DNA from: Phylloscopus collybita
Taxonomy: Eukaryota > Chordata > Aves > Passeriformes > Phylloscopidae
Length of the DNA: 64,000 bases
Direction of reading: 5' to 3'
NCBI GenBank assembly: GCA_027886175.1
Contig: JAJNNQ010000006.1
Location: 11,841,001-11,905,000, forward strand
This document shows positions 24,291-38,700 of the stretch, in pieces. The position numbers and the translations under genes are program-made. The notes below the pieces were generated by a model that searched no databases, was not told the DNA's origin, and saw only the letters and a list, made by a program, of their open reading frames with translations. Numbering within the stretch: the stretch's first letter is position 1; each line of letters opens with the position of its first letter.

Positions 24291-25596
24291 AACATATCTT
24301 AAAACCTCCAAATACTCATGGTTCTGAAGAAAATGTAGCAGCTTCATATTTAAGTACTATATTACAAAAATACAAATCACATAGTTAATTCTCACTATTT
24401 ATTGTTTATTAATCCCACTGACATTTCAGCTTTCCCATGTTACAAACTGTATTTTAAATCACTTTCTGTCACGGGTCCCCTATACTTGTGATACCAACTA
24501 GTGTAACAAAAGCTATAGCCACAGCTCGTACAGACACCAGAAAAGTGACAAAATGTTTTCAACTGAAAATAAAGACCTGCATTACTTCAGTGCTAAAACA
24601 CATGCCACCACTAGTAGAAATTATTAGACTACATCTAGGTGACTTCAGTAGCTCAAATCAACTGCTCTGTCAAAGACCTTGTAAACTTTCAAGATGTGAA
24701 AAGCAAAGTAACAGTAATTACACCAGTTTGGATTGCTTTCTTCTACATACACATGATATGTTTATGTAAAGCATGTATAATAAAATATATGCCAAAAGGA
24801 AATTTAAAGTTTCAGATGTTTATATACAAACAAAGAATACAGATCACAAGACGAAACAGAAGGAGCAACAGATTTCTGTAGCTTCCCATCATCTGTGAAG
24901 AGAGCACCAGGACAGATCCATGATATTAATCACCCAGGACTCCACAGATTGCATTAGCAGAATTACATATGGAATCCACAACTATTATTATGCTTTGATG
25001 CTAAAGTTAGACTCCACACAGCACTGAGAGGACACATTCAGTTCCCCTTTCACTTAAAAACTGGTACAGCCTCAGATGGTATTCTTTCTCCCTTCAAGAA
25101 AGATAACAGTGTCCAGATTGTAAGTCAGTTCCAAAATATTTAATAACTCCACATTAAAACTGTGGTTTTCAGCAACATCAGTAATTTTTAGTATTTTTTT
25201 TCAGTGGTATAACTGAGTCCATATAGAAACAGCAAGAATGAACACAAAGACTGTGGAAAATTCTGCCTGCATTTCAACTGTAAATCATGAAGGTCATGCT
25301 TGTTTTCGGGTTGTGGGACAGACCTATCCTTGGAAAATATCTCAAAGAGAGCAAAGTAGCTCTGCCTTGGTCCAGCTCCCTACAAGCACAGCACCTTCGG
25401 GCATCTTTCCAGAGCAGCCACCACCCTCAGCAATGAACACTCACCAGCATGGCTCTCCAAGGACTACACCATCAGGTGCCCAAGGGCAAGCAGCCATACC
25501 TTCTTCCCTGTGTAGCATCACACCAGGGGTAATCAGCATTCAACATTTCTGTATAAGCAAGCAGCAACTCAGAAACTGGCAGCAGTACTCAGTGCA

Positions 25597-25662
25597 AAAA
25601 AAACAAAACAAAACAAAAAACAAACAAACAAACAAAAACCCCACAACCAAAACAACAAACCC
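25597..25662. repeat. (AAAAC)n/(AAAC)n microsatellite
   Basis: AAAACAAAACAAAA-type units pass into AAACAAACAAAC units and then into A runs broken by CCCC and CC. It lies inside a chance open frame of 161 codons (25238-25723), which it renders implausible as a protein. Confidence 0.92.
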
Positions 25663-25793
25663 CAGCGCTGACACCAAATACCCAGCTCTCTGTCCCATAA
25701 CCATCTGTACATTGCAACAGTAATTTCACCACATTTTTTAAATTATCAAATCATATGCTAAGAAAAATCTACAGCTCTGGAGACAGAAGAGGG

Positions 25794-25870
25794 AAAAAAA
25801 AAAAAAACAACCAACCAAAACCCTATACCACCAAGGAAAGAAGAAAAACACAACCCAACCACAAAAGCAA
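25794..25870. repeat. A/C-rich low-complexity tract
   Basis: A poly(A) run followed by AACCAACCAAAACCC-type sequence and further A/C-rich DNA. It resembles the tracts at 6981 and 25597. Confidence 0.8.
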
Positions 25871-26010
25871 AGAACCCTCTTTCTCAAAATACAGTCACAA
25901 GATTTAGCTGTTTTAACTTTTAACCCATATTCTCCAGGCAGGAAGGCAGGAGGATAAATACATGTTGCCTAAGACATCTTAACAATCTGTTAATTGACAC
26001 ATTCACTGTC

Positions 26011-26050
26011 ATACTACTTACTGCATGACATACTACTTTATATACTACTT
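26011..26050. repeat. Three spaced copies of ATACTACTT
   Basis: ATACTACTT occurs at 26011-26019, 26030-26038 and 26042-26050, which points to a local duplication. No function is evident. Confidence 0.85.
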
Positions 26051-27255
26051 TGTATTCAAGAAATACAAAGCCAGTTCCACCGTCATGGATTCTGAAGAGG
26101 AAAACACAAGTGATTTAAGTTAATTTATATTGGCGAGTAATAAATGTATTAGGAGAAGTATGGCAAACACAATTTTACATATTAGCTCTCACTGAAAATC
26201 AGATAAAAGAAAGTGTTTATGACAATTATTACAACTGCATAAATATAAACCAAGGCAGGGGAAAAAACCCTGCATTGGTCTAGTCCAAATTTTTAGGATC
26301 AGAAACTTATAACGAATCCTTCAAATAATGTATCAGCGATGCTACAGGCCTAGTATTTATTTTATCCACACAAAAACACTGCCTCGATTGGGTGAGGGGT
26401 GCCAGACCAAGCACAAGGTAGTCCCCAAACTCCAGCAACGTTTTTCATGCTGTACTACGTAGGAAATCCTTCATCCACCCCAGCCACAGCTTCCTCAGTT
26501 GTAAAACAGAGCAGCAACTCTATTACAAGACAGTCATGTTCTTGGTGGAGGGCACAATTCATCCACACAGAAGGACACATGGACAAGTAATGCTGCCACC
26601 AGGTCCTTTCCCCCCACTGCCCACATTCTCAGCTGACATCACTGACCCTTGGCTCATGAGAGGTTCCCCACCTCTGATGTTGAATGCTTTGGAGAACTAA
26701 GGTCACCAAACGGGGCAAATCTACGATTGACTTTTAAAAATAATTAATTTTCAGCCAGATTAGTGAACTCTGCTTGCCCAGAGGCCAAATCACTGCTGGA
26801 ACCAACACACAGAAGGGAACACGAATGGCAGGAGAATGGCAGATGGAGACTGCTGCTTCCAGCACAGCAAGGTGCAGGGTGTGCTAAGAGTCTCATCAAA
26901 ACCATAACTAGTGGACAAATAGGAAAACATGGAAACTGCTGCTGCTGCAGAACTGAAAAACTTCCCAGAACTTTTTTACATTCTTCATTAGTGGCATGAA
27001 TTTTTAAAATCATGTAAGACAGCATTTTAGACTGGTGTGTCAAGATAGAGATGTCAAGAATTCATCAGCAAGAGCTGGCAGAACGATGTTCTCTGGCTCT
27101 GTAATCACTTCATTTTCCCTGTAATTCTGAAATTGTCTCAGGACTCATCTACTGTTGAAAGAGATATCTATACATATTCTCATTAAACTTCACTAGGATC
27201 AATCCTTAATGTAACTGTACTCCCAAAACAGTTGGGAAGTGAAACATACAAGAAC

Positions 27256-27259
<4 letters not shown>

Positions 27260-27291
<32 letters not shown>
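27260..27291. repeat. Poly(A) run of 32
   Basis: An uninterrupted run of 32 A between AAGAACTCTT and GGATGTGAAG. It could be the tail of a retroposed sequence on the plus strand, but no AATAAA signal lies close upstream and no target-site duplication is obvious by eye. A simple homopolymer is the safer reading. Confidence 0.95.
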
Positions 27292-27295
<4 letters not shown>

Positions 27296-30200
27296 GTGAA
27301 GGCTCCACAGGAGTATTTGTATTTCTTAACATACTTCAGAAGCAAAATTAATTAACCCACGAGTGCTATTTATGTGTCAGATACAATGCCAACAGGCACT
27401 TTAAACAAAGACCAGACAATCAGAGACCAGGTAGAATACGCTGTGATGACTTTCAGGACCTGGCTTCCACACAAGTGAATGTGTTCAAATCTATACATGC
27501 ATGGCCTCTGACAGCAGGCAGCACAAAAGCTGTATTTAAATTACATATTTATTTATTGAAGAAAAGAAAATAAAATTACAATGAAACCTCCAAGATTTGC
27601 TTGTATGTCCAGCAAAAGAGAAGCAGTATTCTGGACCCAACTGCTAAGCCAATGGAGAGCACACACTCCTACATACTACATCTAGGAACAGCTCAGCATA
27701 GTCTTTACAGACAACATTCTCTTTTCTTTAAGAAAGCTGGTCCCTCCAAGGTAATTCAAAGCTACCAGTATTACTGAGCAGCACCTTAACTCCACTCACA
27801 TCCAGACCATTAGCTTCCTTTTCTTAACAATACATAATTTCTGTTGTATAGAGTACCTCCTTGCAGTACAGTACAATGGATCTTCTCCAGTCCTGTTAAT
27901 TTGTTTCCTACAGTTATTTATACCTGACATGACTATTTCTGCTGAGTTATCCCATGCTAGGTTTCTGCTCAGAACTCGTTTTTACAGCTGGGACTTGTCA
28001 GTCCCTGAAGGCAGGGATTTCCAGCAGACATATTTAACTTGAGATGGTAAAAGAAATACGGGGTTTCAGCTACTTAAAATTATCAAAATCTTTTATGGTA
28101 ACAATATAAAAAGAAACGGACAGTTCAAGGTAAACCATTATCTACAACTGCTTCCACACATGTCCTATCTTTATGACTGCAAGCTGCAACATTTTTAAAG
28201 TCCTTTCACTGATAGTGCTTATCTCAGCCTTCATTTTAAAAGCTTTTTTCTTTCTTTTTTATGACTTCTTGCAATGAAGTATCCTTCAAACTACAGATCA
28301 AACTGCTTCATTTTGACTTTGTCCCAATGATTTTTCACCACCAGTTAGCTATCCATAATCCCAAGTACGTTCTAGTATCAGAACCACAAACAAAAAGATC
28401 CCATAAACTATGATGTTTAGAAGACACGGCTAAAGGAACTTCCTCATTTTGTGGAATTTTTTGGCTACCTACAAACAGACCTGAAGATCAGATCCAGTAC
28501 CCAGCAGTGTCCACACATCCCCCACTGTAGCTCCAAGCTCACAAGCACCCAGTCCTCAGGCTCTGGCACCTAAAGCCCATGATGGGGATTTTGTGATGGG
28601 AAGAGAGAGGCACTTCAGAGGAGGATCAAAGGACTCACCCACACTTTTAAGAGCTGACCAGAATCAGCAAACTGCTAATGCACCAAAAAGAGGCTGATCT
28701 TAAGCCCTAATCCTCTGCACAAGGTACCAGTTCTGTGGTTCCCACACCCAAAGAACAAATACTATTCACTTTAGAAGAGCTAACAGTGGTCCAGGCTAAA
28801 ACAGAGGAGCAGCAACAGGGGGTCAGCACCACTCCACACCCATCAGAAGCTGTACAGAGGAACTAAGCTGCTCCTCTTGCATCAGGAGGGTCAAAACCCA
28901 CACTCAGCTTCTCCTAGCCAGGAACAAGAGATTAACTCTTCCAAAAGGCACTGAGAAGCACAGGACAGCACAACAGTCATGCAGCAAAGGCAGACCCACC
29001 TTCCCAGTGCTGTTTCATGCATTTGGATACTCACTGGAGAAAGCTGCTAAATCCCTCACTTAGGTCCAGCCTCATGCACACCTTGGATGACCATCCCTGG
29101 TGGACACCAAGTTGCCTTGCCTTCCTCTGTAATTAGAGCACATTCTTCTCTGAAGCTCCTAGAACAGCCACTGGGGCAGTAATTTCATCAGTACATAAGG
29201 ATACACTGATTTTTCAATAGGATTTAGGCACTCACAAACTTTTACCCTGAAGGAAGATGAACAGATGAACAGACAAAGCACATCAGCCATGCAACAAAGA
29301 ACGCAGCTGCACAAGAGCAGAGGAGTGTCCTCCAAGTCTTTCACTAACAGAGGAAAACAAAGAAAGGGAGATGGCAAGCAGGAACAGTTACCTTTAGGTA
29401 CAGGAAGAACAGCAGCAGTGTAACCTCCTCTCTAAAAAGAAAAATGATGGACAAAGGAAGGGAAAAGAGCACTCGATGGATAAACATGAGGACAAGAACA
29501 GAACGTACAAAATAAAAAATGATGGGCAAAAGGAAGAACAACAGGATAAGAGATAGAGATAGACAAATTACAATAGAAATGGTGTACACTTCAATCACTC
29601 TCTCAGTATGGAAGATTTTAAAGTAGATTAAGTAGTTTCAGAATATTCCTCTAATGAAAAAAAAAGTCCTTTCAGATGCTGTTGTTTTATTAAGTGTGTG
29701 TGGGGGGGTTTCCTGCTTCTGCTTATACGGAAATTGTTGGATCAGAAAATTGAGTGAGTTAACCACTATCAGGAAGTAAAATGAAGTAATTGAGACAAGC
29801 TGTATCTATTGTTTTTATAAGTTTTTAAGCAGCAAGAGCATCTTGCACATGCATACTCATGAGTAAGAGACAAGAATTAAGAGACACAAAAAGGTAAGTG
29901 AGCAAACCATAAAAAGGAACAGTCAGACAAATATAAGACATCAGTATGAAGATGAGAAATGTGTTCAAAGAAACAAGACAAAAAAATTCAGAAAAATGCA
30001 GAATATCAAGTTACACAGATGTGATGTTTGTGCTCCTACAGTACACGTATCTGGCAATATCCTATATTTACAAGCATAGTAAAATGGTGATAGGAATGAT
30101 AGCAATACTTTGATTATACCCATATTTCTGGCTATTCTAAGTTTTAGCAAACCAGTAACAAGACAGAAAGAGGAAAAAACATCTACTCTACTCATGCTCC

Positions 30201-30617
30201 AGCTCTGTAGGAGCATGGGAGCCCTCCCTCCATACAAGTTGCTGCTTTACTTGAAGAACAATTTCTCAAAAGTACTTCCAGTTGCTGGCTACTACAGCAA
30301 CCTCAGTGGAAGGGATAAAACCCCACAGCATGAGAGATCTATACTATCCTAGAGAAGCTGCTGCTTTTTCTAACCCCTACCTGACAGTAGCCAATTAAAG
30401 CTGAGGATTGTTTTCAAAGCCTTGAGCTAGTTTTATTCCCTCCGCCATTAACCTCACCTAGAAGGAGCAGCACTCTGGGTCTAGCACACTTCCATTTTTT
30501 CTGCTCTCTGGTTCATAAACACCTTGTTTCCTTTCACCTTCTTTGGCTGTTTTCCCACCAGGTGCATACACATATAATAATTATAAGAATTCCCTAAGTC
30601 TGAGTATTCATGAAGAG
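27292..30617. other. Unique non-coding DNA, no gene seen
   Basis: No transposon or credible coding frame. 28480-29160 is more C/A-rich on the plus strand, and 29340-29600 is purine-rich, giving hydrophobic chance frames on the minus strand. Confidence 0.65.
29690..29708. repeat. GT run followed by poly(G)
   Basis: GTGTGTGT followed by seven G (29702-29708). A short low-complexity patch. Confidence 0.8.
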
Positions 30618-30672
30618 TAATAGTTGGACTCAATGATCTTAAAGACCTTTTCCAACATAAATTATCTTTCTC
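30618..30672 (+). mobile_element. CR1 LINE tail fragment
   Basis: This short piece reads GTTGGACTCAATGATCTTAA, then AAGACCTTTTCCAACATAAA. It matches the last 50-60 bases of avian CR1 (GTTGGACTxGATGATCTTAAAGGTCTTTTCCAACCTAAA...). The terminal ATTCTATG repeats are not preserved, and nothing upstream is recognisable as CR1. It is a 3'-end fragment, probably a strongly 5'-truncated insertion. Confidence 0.8.
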
Positions 30673-33600
30673 CCCCCTCACCACCATTTGTCTCTCGTAT
30701 CTTCATTCAGTTCCAGCCAAAAAAAAAAAGATTCAGAATAGTAACACCACCCTTTCTCAAAACACTTGGCAAGGATTCATCCTGCAACAACTCTCCCTCA
30801 TTCGATGCACCAGCTTCACATCAAAAGTTGCAGGGACAAAAAGCCACACAGCCTCAAGAAACTGCCACAGAAGGGAGAGTAACACACGACTCAGCTGTGA
30901 TTTCCCACCACTCTCCACACAGTGACACAATGTGCCAGAGGATTCAGTCACATCTGTCAATGGGTACCCTCTCTTCAGACCCAGTATTTCCCATTAGGGC
31001 ACAATAACACGCTTGTATACCCTTAAACACTTGAGTATGTAGCAAACTTGTCATGGGGTGAGGTTGGGATATCAGGTTTTCAACAGAGCTCCTAGAATAT
31101 GGGAACTTGGTCTCACATGGTAATTAGTTTGCCATTTGTATGCTTCTCATGGTTTATTTTCAAAGTCCTTACGTATTAGCTGAAGAGGCATTTTTAAGAC
31201 CATCTCAGCCATTCAGACACACCCCCCTGCAAGCCAGAGTCACATTTAGTTGCCTCACTCAATTTAAAACTCCTACCTTTTGCATTATTTTTTGCCATAA
31301 TAGTCTATGTCTGTTTCCCCCTAATGTCAGGCATCTAAACAAAGTAATCAGATGGGGACCCAAGGTGTCCCAGACTCTCACTACAGACAGTTCACACTGG
31401 AACAGGCATCTCTGGAGGTTGTCACAGCCCAGACAAGATCTTGAAGGGCTTTTTAGCTCTCCCTTGACCACAGCACCGTGCTGGCTACACATTTACCTGA
31501 TCACAGTACCTCCATCAGGTGTTAAATGAAACAATCCTAAGTCACCTTCCCTTACTGATATATTCCATATCCATCTACACACACTATACATCTTCATGAA
31601 TGAGTATAATACAAATACATACATACACATGCACTTACACATTTGTCAGCAAAAGTGTTCTTGATATTCTTGCACTCGCACAGTAAACTGCTTTAGCAAA
31701 GAAATTAACTGATAAAAGCCAGGACAGACTTATTTCTTCCACCCACCTTTACATAAACTCTATGCCTTTAGTGGGTGAGGATGCTTCTTCCAAAAGACTT
31801 TTGAACTGGCATAGCTGGAGGCATACACAGCAGAGAAGTAATTCCAATTAAGTTAAAAATATATATCCTAGAAAAAGTAGTTACCATAGATTAAAGAGAG
31901 TGACAGATGTGTGGTTTTGCAGACCACTCATGAATTTGGCAGTATCTTCCTAATGAACACTTCTGCTTGCTTTCCTGAGTTGCCAGTGGAGCCAAGACCT
32001 AGCAAGCACCTGCTTCCAAGCAGACAGAGCTTTAGTAAAGAAAGAGTCACAGGAATCCGTACACTCTTTTTCCTACTACCTCCTGGACAAGGGGATTTAC
32101 AAGGTAGCATGGCTCTCACACAGTTACTGATCACAGACATGCATTTGGCAATGTGGAATCTAGCAATTAGCAATCAGCCAAAAATACTGGTATGCTTGTT
32201 TTTAACACAAAAAAACTGGCACTCTGCCCTGCCATTACAGAAGGCTGCACCAAGATGAGACAAGAGGGTCTTCTATATTCCACCTGGTTCTGTCCACTCA
32301 TGCTGTATTTACCAGACCTCATGCAGATTGTACTGCAGAGTCGAGTTCTGTATTTCTACTTAAAATATCGGTCATGTTTTTGTGGGACACTCACACACCA
32401 TCAGGTAGACAGATGGAATCACAGTCTGTTGAAAAGAAACAAACACAGATCAATAACTACAGTCTGATTTGTGTGCTTTAAATATTTAAATATTGTCAAA
32501 ACATGCAGGAGGAAAAGGCTGCTGGACTTCACAGCACAGAAATCTCAATGCACTCCAATACTCCATACAGGGAGGTAGCATACACAAGAGTTAACGAGAG
32601 TGGGAGAAGTGTCAGCAGGCAGATGAGTAAATAAATAAATAAGGATGGGGAGCATTTCACATTCTTTCAACCATTTATATTTAATGATCTCTATACAACA
32701 TAGTCTGCAGATCTCCCAATAAAAGAGCCATGCAACATGTGAATGAGAACAGGAATGCATAAACTCCAAGATCAAACCCTAACTCCTCTGGCTTTAAATT
32801 GAAAATAACAGCCCTTTCCCTATTGATTTTTTCCCTCCTCTTTCATTTGTGAAAAATTGATTTTTCTCGGCTGTGCTTGCTGAAGTGTCCACACCTGCAG
32901 CTCACTGCTTGCTTTAATCTTTGTATTTGTTCATCCATACTTCCAAGTAAGCCACGTCAAATAAGCACCTGAGAGCCCCAATCCCACACTCACCAGTGCT
33001 CTTAACAAGTCCCAGAAATCTTATCCCTCACACATTATGGCTGAAAGATGAGAAAGCTGCTCCTGCCTTCCAGGAAGAAGCTCAGAGGCCATTCCTGTAG
33101 CTGGAGACCCTCAGGACACAGCCTGTGTCACTTTTTTTTGCAGGACATCTTAGAGCAGCATAGACACCAGAGAAAAACGCACCAGAACCTCATGCTGTTC
33201 CCCCAGAAGCTCCTGAGAAGACAGCAGAGTAGTAACTCCAGGCTTGCCATGTCTGAACATCCTCAGGAAACCTGGCAGAAAAAAAGGGAAGCCTTGGAAG
33301 AAGAGAGAACTCTAGGAGATCAAGATGAAAAGACAGAAAGTACTCATACAATAAAGCCTTCACCAAAGCTACTGCCTGTTTCTCTCACTCTCTGATGCAT
33401 TTAACAAAGGGCCTCACACCACACTTTGCCAACATACTCAGTTCCTCTGACGACAGCTGGACTAGCTGGAAAAATGCCAGACAATGCAAGTCCTTCAAAT
33501 CCTGTGGCTGTACGATTTCAAAATTGTAGCATACATTTAATTTTTTTTTAAGGAAAAAAGTTTGACTGAAATTTTCCAATAAGAATGATTTGGGGGTTAA

Positions 33601-35669
33601 TCCAAACAATAATTAAAAAAAAAAAATTAAGACTAAATCAGTACTGTTTATGAAACATTTGGATTTTAGCACGAATCCTTCCTACAGAAAAAAGGAGCTC
33701 TTAACTCTCAAACCAGGCCAGTTTGTGCAGCATTTGTGATGTATGCACATGTCTGCTCTGAACACGTATGGCTTATTTCACTTTTGACCTGAACTAAGAC
33801 TTGCAGATGTGAGAGGCATTAATCCACTTGGGCAATCAATCTCTTTCATGCTACAAAAACCTGCACATAGCACAAAAAACCCCAGTAATTTGCATGCAAT
33901 AGGTAACTGAGTTTTAAGGTATTTTTAAGGAAATTTAAGGTAATTAGCCATGCTGCAGGTCTATGAATTTGAAATCCTTGAACACACTCCTATTCCAATA
34001 TTCTCTGAGAATTAACTTTTTGGGGGTCTGACTTAAGTCCAATTATTTTAAACCCTTCATGACTGTTATTGCCTTTCCCTTGCCCTTTGGTCCAAGACAC
34101 AAATAGAACACGAAATAGGGTGTAAGCCAACAATTGTACAATTCTGCAGCTCATTTATCAAATGGGCAAGAAAGTCCAAATGATTATTACACATTAAGCA
34201 AGACACACAAATGATAAAACACAGCCTAAAGCTCCAAGTATCTATTTACTGTAAGGCAACACATTCTGCTTGTAGGAGATATGGGAATAAAGAATGAAAT
34301 TAGCTGACTCTCCAGGTGCCAAAAGGGACAGAGACCCCAAGTGAGGGGACATGAGGGGATGGCCATCCATAAGGGTACATCCTAAATGGACAACACTGTG
34401 ACCCCCAGAGACATCCTCCAGTACACAGAAAGGCAAGGGGCAATTTTTTTTTGTATAGCTACATCCCATTTGGTTGATCTCCTATGCAGCAGCAATTCCC
34501 AAGGAAAAAAAAAAAATGCACAAGTCCTGCCACAATACTGTTCATTAAAAAAAATGAAGTGTCTCACCCTGTGCAGAGATAAATGATTCATCCATGTGTC
34601 CTGAGAAATATCCAGGCCAAATAAGAATGCCAGATAAAGAGACAATCCCTCCAGAAACCAAGTTCAGAGTAAATAAATGAAGTGAGACCTCCTACCTTTC
34701 TGAGGAGGGGAAGAGACATTTTTAAATAAATTTGGGTCTGCTCTAAACTTCAAATTTGAAGTACAAGGAATCTTTCATCAAAACAAGTGAGAACAAGAGT
34801 TGTACCACAGGGCTACAAACTGCAGCAAAAGGAGCAGTTTTTTACGAATCTGCAAGCAGCTGAGCTTCACTGCATGTAAGCTCTAAATGCCAAACCATCC
34901 TAATTAGTTTGGTGACCTTAACCTTCAAATACACTCAAGAGAGACGTAAGAGCTGAACTTCCCCTGGAGACGTGTCCATCTTTGGAGATACCTTCCACCG
35001 GAGACCACCTCTGTACCAGCACGATGGCCTGGACTCACCTTGGTTCCCAGGAGAACCATAGTGCACGTAAACCGGATTGCTTCTGGAGGAAGCTAAACCA
35101 GAAGCCCCTCTCCAGAGGCACAAAAACATACTCCAAATCCCAACAAGGTAAAAAGGGCCTGCAATTACAACTGCTTCCCTCTTTTCCATCTGCTGCTGCA
35201 CATCACCTGCTCATGCAGTCATGGCCTCCAGCACATAGGAAAAACAAGTCTAAATCTGGTTCATTTCAAGGTCCTGCAACCACTCCAAATCCCTTTTAAA
35301 AAGAAGCTGCAGGACATAAGACATACTGTTCTTTAATATGACTAGATCAGTATTTGTTGGATATTTGATGGTTCCCTTTACTCTGCCTGGCTCCCACTGC
35401 TTCTTTGAACCACCCTCCCTGATTTTCCAGTTCTTACTTAACACCTCCCAGCTCTACAGTATTTATCATGTCTCCCAATAATGGCTGAGAAAAATAATCA
35501 CAACTAACCTTGTTGAATGTTGAATTCTGATAGCCAAAACATAAAATATATAAAGAGCAAATAGCAAGCTGCTCTCAAAAGAATAATTTTGAATTTTAAA
35601 GATTAAAAACCCTTCTCTTCTAGATAGTTCCATTTATTGCTCAGATATTTACCTTTAAATATAAGGTGT
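30673..35669. other. Unique non-coding DNA, no gene seen
   Basis: Several plus-strand frames of 105-129 codons (30624-31007, 31140-31529, 31911-32258, 33048-33395, 34982-35299) were read and carry no recognisable domain. They overlap antisense frames of similar length, as expected by chance in slightly C-rich DNA. Confidence 0.6.
32626..32642. repeat. (AAAT)n short microsatellite
   Basis: AGTAAATAAATAAATAAGG holds about three and a half copies of the tetranucleotide. Confidence 0.85.
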
Positions 35670-35707
35670 TAAATATATATAATTTATATAAATTATATAT
35701 TTATATA
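35670..35707. repeat. A/T-only tract with perfect 26-bp palindrome
   Basis: Positions 35675-35700 form a perfect palindrome made only of A and T, centred between 35687 and 35688, whose inner core is AATTTATATAAATT. Such tracts can extrude cruciforms and are often length-variable. It sits in a wider A/T-rich stretch. Confidence 0.92.
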
Positions 35708-38700
35708 ACAAAGACATCAACTCTGCATGAGATCACCTTCATGCAATGATCTCCAAATTTAGTTAAATTACCAAAGTAATAATTTCCAGAGCATTAACAT
35801 TTCAAATTACTAAAGCACACAGTGAAGTGCAGAAGAGTTCAGCAGTTCAGCAGCTTTCTACAGGAAGCTTGCCACAGAATCAAGAATGCATTGCTAGCCT
35901 TCCGGCTTCTTGTCTGGAATCAAAAATATAGCTTCAGACTTCTGCCAGCCAAAAACTGAGCTGCTTTGAAATCAAAACAAGTGCCACTGTCTTGACAAAT
36001 ACTAGGTAAAACCAAATCCAGGAAATGCTTAGCATTAAAAAGCCAAATCTTTGTCACAGAAATTTTAGATGATTATCCTGTAAGGGGTTTCACAACTGCA
36101 GAGATCAATGTCCTATGAGGAAAGCCTCCCTTACAACACACTGGTATGTTTTTTTGGTGTATGAGTAGTTCTAAATAAGAAAAAAAGCAAGTTTCAAAAA
36201 GGGTTTCATGCATTGTTAGTACTTTTAAAATGTTTGCCTCAGGCAGAAAAAAAAAGATCAAGCAGTTATAGAACAATCCCAAATCCACTGACCATAAAGA
36301 AAGCAAAATGTAAAAGGTACAAGTATACTTAAACAAACAGAATGAATTCAGGTCCTTTGCTCTACAGACTCTGAGCATCTTCTAAAAGGATGCAAAGAAA
36401 CATAATTAATACGTGTCATCTTAGGCTCAGCCTATCAAATCTCTCCTGGGAAAAACCACATGTGCACTGCAGTGTTTGGGGGATTTGGATTTTTTTTCCG
36501 TCTTCTTTTTGTCCTAACATGCATCTGCACACTTGTTTATCCTTAGTCATGAGAACATGGATGATTTGATAATGGCCTCAGGGAAGATGGAGCAGCAAGA
36601 CCTAGATGAGTCTAAGCATCATTAAGGAAATAGATGGTCTGTAGCAAGAAACTGAGAAAAGTCAAAAAGGAGAAAAGATAAGCTATAACTCACTTTATCC
36701 ATATAAAAATTAACACACACTATATGCATCTTTAGTTTTCTAAATTACTAGGGAAAAGGATTTTATTGGGGAAGATAAATTTTTTCAGGGTTTTCTAACT
36801 GTAGTAAGGTATAGACCCCAAACATGCTCCTTTCATTTCCATCACCTCTCATGATAGAAGCAGTTTTCCCTTTTTTTTCCTTAATATTTTAAGGCAATTA
36901 CAGCTTGAGTATCTGGAAATGTAGCTCCAAGCTTCAAAACTGTTTTCCACATATTGCACAAGGAATGCTCTGCCTCCCTCTTGTGCTCTTTCCATTCCAA
37001 AAAGAACCAGAGGTTCCCACTCTTTGACATCTATAAATGGACAAAAAAGTACCTAAGTCTCTTGCTGTAACCCCACCACATTCAAACAGGAAACAGCCCC
37101 AAAGAGGAAGACAGAACTGCAATGTATTTGATAACAACCACCAGGCAACACCTGAGAACATCACTTAAGCTTTATTTCATCTTTCAGTCACTGTAGGTAA
37201 TTTCAAAATAACACAACTGTTAACTGGTTACCACATCACAGACCCAAACACAAGGACATATTTACAGTCACTGCGCAATATGAAGTTTCATGTCCCTCTT
37301 TCAGAACAGAAGATACTCAAAAAGGAAAGTTCGTAATATGATTAATTGCAGGATGTTAAACTGCACAGTCTAACCCTGGAGTCACACAAGCATTGCCACT
37401 CTCTCTTGCAGCCACTTCAGCAGGAAGCTCCTACCATTCAGCACTGTGGCTCCCGCACTTACACTTTGCCTGGAAAGCAGAATTTGGTTTGGAAAAGACA
37501 AAGATTACAGCTTCCTGCCCAACTTTGAAGCACAAAAGAGGCAAAAATGTAACCATGTCCACAACTGAATTAATTGTTCTCAATCATGACTTGCACCATC
37601 ACCACCAAAACATCTACAAAGATCTTGCCTTCTTCCTCTCCTCCCCCCAAAACGAGAAACTCACATTTCACTTAAACATCTGTGCTGGGAAACTCTCTTG
37701 AATCACTATGCTTACTTCCCAGGGCTTCCCTTGCTGGTATTTCTGTCATCAGACCACCTGCTCTTCGATTTGGCAAACAGACTATACCTTTCTCATCCAT
37801 GTACAGGTTCTTAAGATATAGTGCATTTCTGCCCTTAGACTTCAGAGAAAGTAGGAAAAGTCACTCTGAATTTACAAAAATCAAATCTTGGTCTGCCAGC
37901 CCATTTTTAAGTTGTAGATCTCTGAGGCCCAACCCAAATAGTTCTTCCATGTCTTCTGAAGATAAATACCTAAATGGAAAGCTCTGGACAGGTAGGTGGG
38001 AGCAGCCAAAACCAGAAGGTTATCATAGAACCTGACAAATTTCACTTAGGAGGGGAAAAAGCCCCTCTTGTGGGGGTCTGCTACTGAAGACCACTGGCTC
38101 ACACTCTCACAGGCAGCTATCAGCTGCTCCAGTCAGGCCAGCAGCACACAGGGACTGTAAACCCCTTCCTTCCCACTGGAGGACAGTGCCTAGAAATGTG
38201 ACAGGGTGCAACATCCCACACATGTGTTGTGCCTGTCCTTCCCCGCCACCATTCCCTACACCCACTTGTACTCCCCCATCTCTCAGACAGATCAGTCCTC
38301 TGGGACTGCTGGTTTCTCTCCTTCCCTGATCCAAACACTCTCAGGGCTTTGCATTCAGTTACACATGCCTTGACTTGTGCCACAGCAACAAGAAGAAACC
38401 CAGACTTCTTTCATCAGATGAAGTGTTCCACCAAAACCCTGGTGCTGAGGACATACATGAGCATGGAAGAGAAAGGGTGCCCAATCTCCAATGCATCCCT
38501 GACATCCTCACAGGGCTCTTTCAGGCTGCTGCAAACCCTATGGTCTCAACTTTGCCAACTCTGCAGTCTACAGACAAAACTCCAAACCCCAAGAATATTA
38601 AAAAATGAAACAAAATCGGCACTGTCAGCCAGGATTTTCAGGACGCTGGTCTTCTCACAGCTTACGTATCCAACTGGAGAGGTCCTAAAGTGGTTAGATT

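Larger units (their letters stand above)
23986..27259. other. Unique DNA rich in A/C simple repeats
   Basis: Between the large CR1 copy and the A32 run. Contains the TA inverted repeat, the AAAC microsatellite, the ATACTACTT triplet copies and chance frames of up to 161 codons. No gene recognised. Confidence 0.65.

Noticed and set aside
25238..25723. 161-codon plus-strand frame
   Set aside because: Its last third is translated AAAC microsatellite and the rest is unrecognisable.
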